64,000 nucleotides of DNA. Origin: a bacterium. GTDB lineage: Bacteria > Actinomycetota > Acidimicrobiia > Acidimicrobiales > Bin134. Shown piece by piece: positions 28,577 through 37,009 of the stretch (positions are counted from its first letter, which is position 1; each line of letters begins with the position of its first letter). The stretch covers positions 62,001-126,000 of the forward strand of contig JAPOVT010000018.1 of NCBI GenBank assembly GCA_026708015.1, written 5' to 3'. The notes under the pieces were generated by a model, which saw nothing but the letters and a program-made list of their open reading frames with translations, was not told the origin of the DNA and made no database searches. Position numbers and translations under genes: made by a program.

Positions 28577-29524
28577 TCAGCCCCCGCGCTCTGTCCAGGG
28601 ACCGGCTTCGAACCCCACGAGGCGGGTCTCGGGCACCAAGGCAATACCGAACTCAGCCAGGACTCTGGTGAACACCTCACCCATCAGATCGTGAAGGTCA
28701 TCAGCCGATCCGCCCCGGTCGGCAATGAAGAAGTTGGCGTGCTTGTCGGATACCGAGGCGGTGCCCAGCCGGAGCCCCTTCAGGCCAGCCGCGTCGATGA
28801 TTTGCCCCGCACTGTCTCCGTCGGGGTTGGTGAACACCGAACCGGCGTTCTGTCCTCCCGGCTGGTTCTCCCTTCGCCATGCCACGATGTCGGCGATCAA
28901 GGCCTGCGACTCCTCGGCATCTCCGTCGGCCAGGCCCAGTTCGGCACCCAGCACCAGGTAGTGATCGGCCAACGCGGAGCTGCGGTAGCCGAGCTTCAGT
29001 TTTGGTCGGTTCCACGACTGGACAGCGCCGGCCCGCAGATCGACGACCTCGGCATGGATCAGCGACGCGGCCATGTCGGACCCGTGTCCACCGGCGTTCA
29101 TTCGAACCGCTCCCCCCAGCGATCCGGGCACGCCGACCGCCCACTCAAAGCCCGTCAGGCCCGCCGCCGCACTCTGGCGGGCCAGTACGGGCAGGCTGGC
29201 CCCGGCACCGGCCCTGACCTGGAGACCGTCGATCTCCATCCAGTCGTACCCGGGAGCCAGCCAAACGGCGACCCCGTCGAAACCGGTGTCGGCCACCAGC
29301 ATGTTCGAGCCCTTTCCCACCACGAGAACGTCGGCACAGCTGGCTGCCACCACCTCGGCCAGGGCGGCCATGTCGGCATCGGTGGCCAATGTCACACCCA
29401 CTCGAGCCGCCCCACCCACCCGGTAGGTGGTCTCCGGGCCGATCAGGCGCTCGCGGACAACCGCATCCTGTCCCAGCACTCGGGCCAGGTCTTGACCAAG
29501 GCGATTCCAGTCAACCGGGCTCAT
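28577..29524 (-). CDS. murB: UDP-N-acetylenolpyruvoylglucosamine reductase (MurB)
   Basis: 315 residues. It reduces the enolpyruvyl group with FAD and NADPH to give UDP-MurNAc. TTYRVGGAARV and VGKGSNMLVAD are FAD-binding blocks. GVPGSLGGAVRMNAG carries the conserved GSxGG. AGSVFTNP holds the catalytic Ser. The start overlaps murC by four bases (ATGA), showing tight coupling. Confidence 0.95.
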   Translation of the reverse strand: MSPVDWNRLGQDLARVLGQDAVVRERLIGPETTYRVGGAARVGVTLATDADMAALAEVVAASCADVLVVGKGSNMLVADTGFDGVAVWLAPGYDWMEIDGLQVRAGAGASLPVLARQSAAAGLTGFEWAVGVPGSLGGAVRMNAGGHGSDMAASLIHAEVVDLRAGAVQSWNRPKLKLGYRSSALADHYLVLGAELGLADGDAEESQALIADIVAWRRENQPGGQNAGSVFTNPDGDSAGQIIDAAGLKGLRLGTASVSDKHANFFIADRGGSADDLHDLMGEVFTRVLAEFGIALVPETRLVGFEAGPWTERGG

Positions 29525-30894
29525 AACTGCTCAGAAAGCCTCGGGATTATCCAGTCGGGAACCTGGGTGAGGTCGCCGGCGCCCAGGGTCAAGCACAGGT
29601 CTCCGGGGCGAAGACTGTCGACCAGATAGTCGGCCGCATCCTCGAGCCGGGCCATATAAGAGATGTCGCTATCCGGGTGGGCCTCGTTCACCGCCCGATA
29701 GATCAGCTCCCCGGACACCCCGGGGATGGGCGGCTCGCCCGCAGGGTAGATGTCGGTGACGATCAACTCGTCGGCGGCCTCGAAGCAGTGGGCGAACGTC
29801 GCCCACAGGTGCGAGGTGCGGGTGAAGCGATGAGGCTGGAATACGCAAACCACCCGATCCCACCTGCCTTCAGACGCCGTCTTCAACGCACAGGCGATTT
29901 CGGTGGGCAGGTGGGCATAGTCATCGATGAATTCGACCCCGGCCGCCTCGCCCCGGCGCTCGAACCGCCGGTTCACCCCGCCAAATCCGGCCATGGCCGC
30001 GGCGGCCTCGGTTCTGTCCGCTCCCAACTCGCAGGCCATGGCCAACGCCCCCAGCGCATTGAGCGCGTTGTGATCTCCCGGGATGGGTACCGTCAACTGT
30101 CCCAATAGATCGCCATGGCGGGTGACCTCCCCAACCATTGCTTCACGGCTACGGCTCAGGGTCTCCCAGCGGTAGTCGGCTTCGGGCCCGAAGCCGTACA
30201 GAACCCGGTGGCAACCCTCCGAGGCCTTCATGGCCCCGGGGTCGTCGGCGCACACCACCAGCCCATCGGCCGCTCCCGCGCAGAACCGGGCAAATTCGGC
30301 CTCCAGCTCAGCAACCGGACGATCCGGGCGCAGATGGTCAGGCTCCACGTTGGTGAGCACGGCCCGGGTCACGATCAGCTCTCCGAAGGTGCCGTCGCTC
30401 TCATCGGCCTCTACCACAAACAAGGGACCCTTCGACCACCGTGCGCCAATGCTGTCGTCGGCCAACACCGCGCCCACCACGAATCCGGGGTCGGCGCCAG
30501 TCGCCGTCAGCACATAGGACAGCATGGCCGCCGTTGTGGTCTTGCCGTGGGTCCCGGCCACCGCCACGGTGGAGCGCATATCGGTGATGGCCGCCAGGAT
30601 CTCAGCCCGGCGGTAGACGGGTATGCCAGCTTGGTGGGCCGCAGCGATCTCGGGGTTGTCGTCGCCCACCGCAGTGGAGCGGGCAACGATGTCGGCCCCC
30701 AATATCTGGGACGCCTCGTGGCCGACATGAACATCAACCCCGATTTCCCGCAACCGGTCGAGCACCGGGGTCTCAGCCGAGTCGCTGCCGCTCACCCGAC
30801 AGCCCAACCCCCGCAATACCACGGCGATCGCCGACATGCCCGCTCCGCCCACCCCCAACAGGTGGACCCGGGGTGTCGTGCTCAGATCGACCAT
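29521..30894 (-). CDS. murC: UDP-N-acetylmuramate-L-alanine ligase (MurC)
   Basis: 457 residues. It adds L-Ala to UDP-MurNAc. The N-terminal GVGGAGMSAIA block, the ATP loop VAGTHGKTTT, the EADESDGTF block and DDYAHLPTEI are standard MurC motifs. It follows murG by 5 bases and overlaps murB by four. Confidence 0.96.
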   Translation of the reverse strand: MVDLSTTPRVHLLGVGGAGMSAIAVVLRGLGCRVSGSDSAETPVLDRLREIGVDVHVGHEASQILGADIVARSTAVGDDNPEIAAAHQAGIPVYRRAEILAAITDMRSTVAVAGTHGKTTTAAMLSYVLTATGADPGFVVGAVLADDSIGARWSKGPLFVVEADESDGTFGELIVTRAVLTNVEPDHLRPDRPVAELEAEFARFCAGAADGLVVCADDPGAMKASEGCHRVLYGFGPEADYRWETLSRSREAMVGEVTRHGDLLGQLTVPIPGDHNALNALGALAMACELGADRTEAAAAMAGFGGVNRRFERRGEAAGVEFIDDYAHLPTEIACALKTASEGRWDRVVCVFQPHRFTRTSHLWATFAHCFEAADELIVTDIYPAGEPPIPGVSGELIYRAVNEAHPDSDISYMARLEDAADYLVDSLRPGDLCLTLGAGDLTQVPDWIIPRLSEQL

Positions 30895-30899
30895 GGTCT

Positions 30900-32084
30900 C
30901 TATTGTTGATCTTGGCGAGGGCCGCGAGCGTGCACCTCCAAAAGATCGGCCACCCGGTCGTCGGCGTCGCGGTAACCCAGGTCGGACGCCTCGCGGCCCA
31001 TGGCATTGAGAATGCCGGGGACCTTGAGGAGTTTTTCCACCTCGACGACCATGCGGTCGCCGTCCATCTCGGCGTCAGGCACCAGCACCGCCCCTCCCCG
31101 AGCGCCCAGTTGGGCGGCATTGGCTGTCTGGTGATCGCCCGGGGCTCCCGGCAGCGGCACCAGCACCGACGCCAGGCCGACAACGGCTAATTCGGCCACG
31201 CTGGATGCCCCGGCTCGGCCCACTATCAGATCGGCGGCGGCATACACACCGGGCATGTTCTCTTCGTACTCCACTGCCCGGTAGTCCAGCGCCGCATTGG
31301 ACAGGTCAGGCCGCAAATCGGCCAACTCCTGCCAATCCCTTCGGCCCACCACGTGGTGTACGGCCAGATCATTCCGATCAGCCCAGCGGTGGACGGCGTC
31401 GAAGGCGGCCCGGTTGATGCGGGCGGCCCCCAGTGACCCGCTGACCACGGCGACCAGTCGGCGCCCGTCCTCCACCCCTAGCGCAGCCCGGGCCGCAGAC
31501 CGGCCGCTTTCCCGGTCGACCCCTTGGACTTCGCCCCGCACCGGGTTGCCGGTCAGGACCGCCCGGCGAAGCGGGGTTCCCGCAAAGGAGACGGCCGACG
31601 CCCGGGCCCACCGGCTGGCGAAGCGGTTGGCCAACCCAGGAACAGCATTCTGCTCGGCCACGACGATCGGGATCCTGAGCAGCCTCGCCGCGAGGGCGCA
31701 GGGCACGCTGGCATAGCCCCCCAGCCCCAAAACCACCGACGGCCGAAGGCACCGCAGCAGCCTCCAGGCCCGAACCACCGCCTGGGCCAAACTCCAGGCC
31801 GCCGACAGGTTCTGCCTCGTCAGCCGCCGCTGGATGCCCCGGCCCGGCAGCAGGGTCAGATTGAACCCGGCGGCGGGGATCAGATCACGCTCTACCCCTC
31901 GGGCCGATCCCACAAAATGAACGGTGTGGGGCTCGTGGCCGCGCCGAACCAGGGCGCGGGCTACAGCCAATCCCGGGTGGACATGGCCGGCGGTTCCTCC
32001 CCCAGCGATCACCGCCCAAACCGGATGGCGGTCTGATTCCTCGCTGCGCCTCGCCGACTCGCCCGGCTGGGCCGGGAGGTTCAC
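30900..32084 (-). CDS. murG: Undecaprenyl-PP-MurNAc-pentapeptide GlcNAc transferase (MurG)
   Basis: 394 residues when started at the GTG at 32084, which forms a GTGA overlap with the ftsW stop. Much longer readings run antisense-like through ftsW. The GT28 donor and acceptor motifs are clear: GGGTAGHVHPGLA, GGYASVP, SLGAARIN and GRAGASSVAEL. It converts lipid I to lipid II at the cytoplasmic face of the membrane. Confidence 0.95.
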   Translation of the reverse strand: MNLPAQPGESARRSEESDRHPVWAVIAGGGTAGHVHPGLAVARALVRRGHEPHTVHFVGSARGVERDLIPAAGFNLTLLPGRGIQRRLTRQNLSAAWSLAQAVVRAWRLLRCLRPSVVLGLGGYASVPCALAARLLRIPIVVAEQNAVPGLANRFASRWARASAVSFAGTPLRRAVLTGNPVRGEVQGVDRESGRSAARAALGVEDGRRLVAVVSGSLGAARINRAAFDAVHRWADRNDLAVHHVVGRRDWQELADLRPDLSNAALDYRAVEYEENMPGVYAAADLIVGRAGASSVAELAVVGLASVLVPLPGAPGDHQTANAAQLGARGGAVLVPDAEMDGDRMVVEVEKLLKVPGILNAMGREASDLGYRDADDRVADLLEVHARGPRQDQQ

Positions 32085-33247
32085 GGCTCGACTCGAATTT
32101 GACGGGCGATGTTCAAGAGCATCCCTGAGGCCACCATGCTCGTCAACAGTGCTGAGCCTCCCACCGACAAGAATGGCAGGGGAACCCCGGTGATCGGCAA
32201 CACCCCAACCACCGCAGCGATGTTCACAAAGGCCTGGGCCCCCACCCACACCGTGACACCGGTGGCCAGGACTTGTCCGAAGCGGTCGGGTGCATTGACC
32301 GCCACCCAGATCCCGCAGACCACAAAGCCGGCGAACAGACAAATGACGAAGGTGGCGCCCAGCCAGCCCATCTCCTCGGCCAATACGGCGAAAATGAAGT
32401 CGGTTTGGGCTTCGGGGAGAAATCCCCACTTGATGCGGCCCTCCCCCAAGCCCACTCCGGAGTGCCCCCCCGAAGCGATGCCCACCCGCGATTGGATGGT
32501 CTGCCATCCAGTGTCGAGCGGATCGGACCACGGATCGAGCATGGCGGCCAACCGGTTGCGGCGATAGGTCGATCCCCATGCGGCCAATGCAGCCGCCCCG
32601 CCGCTGAACAGCGACCAGCCGGTCAGCGGAAGCAGGGGCACTCCGGCCATGAACAACGCGGCGAAAGCGATCAACACGAGGAGCACAGAAGTGCCCAGAT
32701 TGGGCTGGAGCAGAATGAGCCCAGACATGATGCAGCAGATCACCAGCACCGGACGGATGGTGGTTCGGGTACTGCGCTCTTCGCCCTTCTTGTCAGCCAG
32801 CCACGCGGCCGCAAACAAGATCATGGCCAGCTTGGCCAGTTCAGAGGGCTGGAAGCTGATCGGGCCGAAGTAGATCCAGCGAGTGGCGCCATTGGCCGTT
32901 GTGCCGATCCCCGGAATCAGCACGGCCACCAGGAGCAGCAAGGAGAGCGCCACTCCAGCATTGGCGTACTTCTTCCACTGCCGATAGTCCATCCGCAAAA
33001 CCAAAATCATGGCCACGAGCCCACCCACACACCAGACGAACTGACGCTGGAATGTGAACCAGGTGGACTGGCCGACGTACAGGCTGGTGACCGACGAGAC
33101 CGACAGCACCATGACCAAGCCGATGGCGTTGAGGGTCACGATCAATCCGAACAACAGGTAGAACGGAACCGTGGCCTGGCCGGCCGGGGCCGCTCGGAGG
33201 GCCGAGACCCACGCCCGACGGGGAGCCCGGGGAGCTATTGCGGTCAT
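32081..33247 (-). CDS. ftsW: Septal peptidoglycan polymerase FtsW (SEDS family)
   Basis: 388 residues from the ATG at 33247, which overlaps the murD stop (ATGA). Around ten hydrophobic segments are visible. SEDS signatures include ISFQPSELAKL, NLGTSVLLVLI, SGVGLGEG-type loop (GHSGVGLGEGRIKWGFLPEA read across) and PITGVPLPFLSVGGSAL. FtsW polymerises lipid II and works with FtsI. Confidence 0.95.
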   Translation of the reverse strand: MTAIAPRAPRRAWVSALRAAPAGQATVPFYLLFGLIVTLNAIGLVMVLSVSSVTSLYVGQSTWFTFQRQFVWCVGGLVAMILVLRMDYRQWKKYANAGVALSLLLLVAVLIPGIGTTANGATRWIYFGPISFQPSELAKLAMILFAAAWLADKKGEERSTRTTIRPVLVICCIMSGLILLQPNLGTSVLLVLIAFAALFMAGVPLLPLTGWSLFSGGAAALAAWGSTYRRNRLAAMLDPWSDPLDTGWQTIQSRVGIASGGHSGVGLGEGRIKWGFLPEAQTDFIFAVLAEEMGWLGATFVICLFAGFVVCGIWVAVNAPDRFGQVLATGVTVWVGAQAFVNIAAVVGVLPITGVPLPFLSVGGSALLTSMVASGMLLNIARQIRVEP

Positions 33248-34566
33248 GGCGATCCTCCGATCATCTCGCGTACCAAGAAGGAGAAGTGGTCGCCTCGCTC
33301 GGCATAGGAGCCGTACCAGTCGAACGAGGCACATCCCGGCGACAACAGCACTGCATCGCCGCTTTGGGCCATCTCCGCGGCGGTGCGTACCGCCTCCTCC
33401 ATGGACTCGATGGTGACCACCGGGCACAGCCCGGAGAACACCTGCTGGACTTCCGAGGCGGCCTCTCCGATGGCCACCACCGATCGGAGCTCGTCGGCCG
33501 CCGCGGCCAGCGGCCGCAGGTCAAGTCCCTTATTACGGCCACCGGCAATGAGAACCGATCGCCCTACCGACTGCACCGCGGCGCACACCGCATGGGGAGT
33601 GGTGGCTTTGGAGTCGTCATAAAAGCGCACCCCATCGTGTTCGGCCACCAATACCACCCGATGGGGCAGGCCGGTCCACGACAGCAGAGCCGCCCTCACT
33701 CCATCACGGTGGGCCCCGCCGGCCATGGCCACGGCCGCCGCGGCCAGGCAATTGGCCAACTCGTGGGGTTGGGGCCGGTGCAGCTCTGCGATTTTGGCCA
33801 GCTTTTCTGACTCGGCCCACAATGCCCCTCCGCTCGTTCGGAAGTCGCCTTGTTCGAGCCCGAAGGTCACCACCCGCCCTCGTCCAGGCGCATGTTCGGC
33901 GACTACTGGGTCGTCTCGGTTCACCACCGACGTGGTGTTCTCATCGACACGGCTCCACAGTGCGGCCTTGGCGGCCCGATAGCTGTTCAGCGAGGCATGG
34001 ACGTCGAGGTGGTCGGGGGCGAAGTTCAACCACGCCCCCACCGTGGGCTGGTAGCACCGGCTGTGGGCCAGGCGGAACGAGGATGCCTCTACCACGAATG
34101 CGGCGGGTCGATCGCCCCGAATGGCCTCAACCAGCGGCGTCTCCGTGTTCCCGGCCACCGCTACCGGAATCCCGGAGGCTTCCAGCATGGCTGCGGCCAT
34201 GAGCGTCACCGTTGTCTTGCCGTTGGTCCCGGTGACCGCCAGCGTCGGGCGGTCATCCCACCGTTGAGCCAAGTCGAACTCAGAGATGACGGGCGTGCCC
34301 GCAGCGACGGCCGCACTGAGCGAGGGGTGGGACTCGGGCAGTCCCGGAGTGGGAACGATGGCCCGAGCTTCGGCCGCCAAGGATGTCCACTCTTCGGTGG
34401 CGAGCTGCTCTCGGAGATCGACCCGCAGATCGGCGGCGTAGCGGCGGGCCTGGTCGTCAGGGGCGTCGTCGGCAGCCACCACCGGCAAGCCGCGCTCCAC
34501 CAGCTGGGCGCACACCGCCCGGTTGGTCACGGCAAAGCCCACCAGCAGCAGCGGATCCCGGCTCAA
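33244..34566 (-). CDS. murD: UDP-MurNAc-L-Ala-D-Glu ligase (MurD)
   Basis: 440 residues when started at the TTG at 34566, which overlaps the TGA of mraY. The 800-codon open frame reading upstream is a shadow of mraY. The nucleotide loop is VTGTNGKTTV, and LNFAPDHLDVH, FYDDSKATTPHA and GGRNKGLDL are typical MurD. It adds D-Glu to UDP-MurNAc-L-Ala. Confidence 0.94.
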   Translation of the reverse strand: MSRDPLLLVGFAVTNRAVCAQLVERGLPVVAADDAPDDQARRYAADLRVDLREQLATEEWTSLAAEARAIVPTPGLPESHPSLSAAVAAGTPVISEFDLAQRWDDRPTLAVTGTNGKTTVTLMAAAMLEASGIPVAVAGNTETPLVEAIRGDRPAAFVVEASSFRLAHSRCYQPTVGAWLNFAPDHLDVHASLNSYRAAKAALWSRVDENTTSVVNRDDPVVAEHAPGRGRVVTFGLEQGDFRTSGGALWAESEKLAKIAELHRPQPHELANCLAAAAVAMAGGAHRDGVRAALLSWTGLPHRVVLVAEHDGVRFYDDSKATTPHAVCAAVQSVGRSVLIAGGRNKGLDLRPLAAAADELRSVVAIGEAASEVQQVFSGLCPVVTIESMEEAVRTAAEMAQSGDAVLLSPGCASFDWYGSYAERGDHFSFLVREMIGGSP

Positions 34567-35594
34567 TCTGCCCCTCCGATGGAAACGAAGTCGGCGTAGA
34601 AGAGGCCCAAGGCCACCGCAGTGGCGAAGCCGGTCATGATCCATAGCCGGATGATCACCGTTGTCTCCGGCCAGCCGCGGAGTTCGAAATGATGGTGGAT
34701 GGGGGCCATGCGGAACACCCGGGTGCCGAACACCCGGAAGCCGAACACCTGGATGATCACCGACAGGGTCTCCATCACGAACAACCCACCGATGATGGGC
34801 AGCAAGAGGTGGGTGTTGGTAGCCAGGGCCAGCCCGGCCATCCCGGTCCCCAAGGCCAGCGATCCGGTGTCGCCCATGAAGATGCGGGCCGGCGCGGCAT
34901 TCCACCACATGAACCCGGCGCTCGCCCCCACCATGGCGGCGGCCAAGATAGCTAGGTCGAGCGCATGGGGAATGCCGTAGATGTCCTCGTTGCGAAAGGC
35001 CCAGAAACCGATCACCACAAAGGCGGCGAAGGCGAACACCGACGAGCCAGCGGCCAGGCTGTCCAGCCCGTCGGTCAGATTCACGGCATTGCTCGTAGCC
35101 AGGATGAGCAGCACGGCCCACAGGCCCCAGCCCCACGCCCCCAAGTCGATGTTCAGGGAGTCGTAGCGGGTGAAAGACAGCTCGGTGCGAACATCGGTCA
35201 GGTGGATCATCATGAGCGCGTAACCAACCGCCACGATTAGCAAACCCAAGATCTTGGTCTGTTTGCCCAAACCCAGATTGCGCTCTCGGGTCACCTTGAG
35301 CCAGTCGTCGATGAAGCCGACCACACCGGCACCGAGGATGGACAGCATCACGATCAAACCGGTGCGGGTGAATATGCCGTTGTAGAGGTCGCTGATGCCG
35401 TACCCGGCCAGCGCGCCGACCACGATGGCCACTCCTCCCATAGTGGGCGTACCCGCCTTGCTGATATGGCCCTGAGGTCCGTCCAACTGGATGGGCTGGC
35501 CGATGGAGTGCCGGCGCAGGAAGGTGATCAACAGTCGGGTGCCGATCACCGACACCACACCGGCTATGGCCACCGCGAACAAAAGCCGGATCAT
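34563..35594 (-). CDS. mraY: Phospho-MurNAc-pentapeptide transferase (MraY)
   Basis: 343 residues with about ten membrane segments. Catalytic and metal-binding Asp motifs are FIDDWLK, NLTDGLDSLA and MGDTGSLALG, and the MAPIHHHFE loop is present. It transfers phospho-MurNAc-peptide to undecaprenyl phosphate, making lipid I. It overlaps murE by four bases, so murF, which supplies its pentapeptide substrate and usually sits between them, is absent here. Confidence 0.96.
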   Translation of the reverse strand: MIRLLFAVAIAGVVSVIGTRLLITFLRRHSIGQPIQLDGPQGHISKAGTPTMGGVAIVVGALAGYGISDLYNGIFTRTGLIVMLSILGAGVVGFIDDWLKVTRERNLGLGKQTKILGLLIVAVGYALMMIHLTDVRTELSFTRYDSLNIDLGAWGWGLWAVLLILATSNAVNLTDGLDSLAAGSSVFAFAAFVVIGFWAFRNEDIYGIPHALDLAILAAAMVGASAGFMWWNAAPARIFMGDTGSLALGTGMAGLALATNTHLLLPIIGGLFVMETLSVIIQVFGFRVFGTRVFRMAPIHHHFELRGWPETTVIIRLWIMTGFATAVALGLFYADFVSIGGAD

Positions 35595-37009
35595 CGGGCT
35601 GCCTCCATGGCGGCCAGTAGCTCTCGAGCCACCTCCCGGTCATCAAAGGGAATCACCTGGTCGCCCACTGTCTGAGTCGTTTCGTGGCCCTTCCCGGCCA
35701 GCACGATCACATCGCCCTGGTCGGCCTCGGCCAGACTCCGGGCAATGGCGGCGGCTCGATCGGCCAGAGACATGATCCCCCTGGCGCGGCGAGGCACTCC
35801 GGCCAGGATGTCGGCAATGATGGCGTCGGGATCCTCGGAACGGGGGTTGTCGGAGGTGACGATGACCTGATCAGCCTGCTCGGCCGCCACCCGGCCCATC
35901 ATCGGTCGCTTGCTGGAATCGCGGTCGCCGCCGCAGCCGAACACCACCCACAGGCGACCGGCGTCGGCGACCATCTCCCGGGCGGCAGCCAGCACCTGGG
36001 CTAGCCCGTCGGGAGTATGGGCATAGTCCACCACCACCGTGAACGTGCGGTCGGACTCGATGGCCTCGAATCGGCCCGGCACCGGAGCTGCCGATTCCAG
36101 TCCGGCTACCACGTCGGGAACGCTCACTCCCAGCAGCAGGGCGGCCTCTGCCGCAGCCAAGGCGTTGGCCGCGTTGAATCGGCCGACGAGCGACAAGGCG
36201 ACATATTGATCCCTCCACTGCATGGACAAACCATGCGGTCCCACCTCGACCGGCAAGTCTGCGGGGTCATAGCCCGTGGTGGGGATGCGGGAGTCAGCCA
36301 TCAGCCGCCGGCCGTGCTCGTCGCCGCAGTTGACCACGGCGCGGTCGGACAGTTCAGGGGTGAACAGGCGGGCCTTGGCCTCAAAATACTCCTCGTCGGT
36401 GCCGTGGTAGTCGAGGTGATCGTTAGAGAAGTTGGTGAACACCGCAGCGTCGTAGCGGATGCCGTCCACCCGGTGCTGGTACAGGGCATGGCTGGACACC
36501 TCCATGGCCACCGCTTCAACGCCGGCCGATCGCCAACCCGCCAGTTGATGCTGCACGTCGAGGGATTCCGGTGTGGTTCTGGTGCCGGTCAGCGTGCCCA
36601 ATACCTGGGTTTGCAAGCCCGCGGCGGCCAGCACCGAGCCCAGCAGGCTGCACACGGTGGTCTTGCCGTTGGTGCCGGTCACACCGACCATGGCCATGGA
36701 CTGGGACGGGTGGCCGTGGAAGGTAGAGCTCATGGGCCCCATAGCCCGGCGGACCGAATCGACCTGCACTTGAGGGCAGTCTTGGCTTAGAGAGCGCTCC
36801 ACCACCAGCCCAACTGCTCCCCGGTCCACCGCCTCTGATGCGAAGTCGTGGCCATCGTGGTTGGCCCCCGGCACGCAGAAGAACAAGTCGCCGGGGTTCA
36901 CGGCCCGGGAATCGTGGGCCAGCCCGGTGATCTCGGTATCGCCTTGGCGGTCGACCAGTCCTGGTGCCGACTCAGCCAGCTTCCGCAATGCCATCGACGG
37001 AGCGCTCAC
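35591..37009 (-). CDS. murE: UDP-MurNAc-tripeptide ligase (MurE)
   Basis: 472 residues. The ATP loop is GVTGTNGKTTV, and the amino-acid specificity motif is DNPR (in SDNPRSEDP), which marks meso-diaminopimelate-adding MurE. The gene therefore implies DAP-type peptidoglycan. FTNFSNDHLDYHG and the KxGHE-like AGKGHETTQ are also present. It overlaps ftsI and mraY by four bases each. Confidence 0.96.
   Translation of the reverse strand: MSAPSMALRKLAESAPGLVDRQGDTEITGLAHDSRAVNPGDLFFCVPGANHDGHDFASEAVDRGAVGLVVERSLSQDCPQVQVDSVRRAMGPMSSTFHGHPSQSMAMVGVTGTNGKTTVCSLLGSVLAAAGLQTQVLGTLTGTRTTPESLDVQHQLAGWRSAGVEAVAMEVSSHALYQHRVDGIRYDAAVFTNFSNDHLDYHGTDEEYFEAKARLFTPELSDRAVVNCGDEHGRRLMADSRIPTTGYDPADLPVEVGPHGLSMQWRDQYVALSLVGRFNAANALAAAEAALLLGVSVPDVVAGLESAAPVPGRFEAIESDRTFTVVVDYAHTPDGLAQVLAAAREMVADAGRLWVVFGCGGDRDSSKRPMMGRVAAEQADQVIVTSDNPRSEDPDAIIADILAGVPRRARGIMSLADRAAAIARSLAEADQGDVIVLAGKGHETTQTVGDQVIPFDDREVARELLAAMEAAR

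Noticed and set aside
32085..32579. N-terminal extension of the murG frame through ftsW
   Set aside because: Not MurG-like and out of frame with ftsW; the GTG at 32084 overlapping the ftsW stop fits MurG length.
34567..35646. N-terminal extension of the murD reading frame through mraY
   Set aside because: It is an out-of-frame shadow of mraY; the TTG at 34566 overlapping the mraY stop is a natural MurD start.
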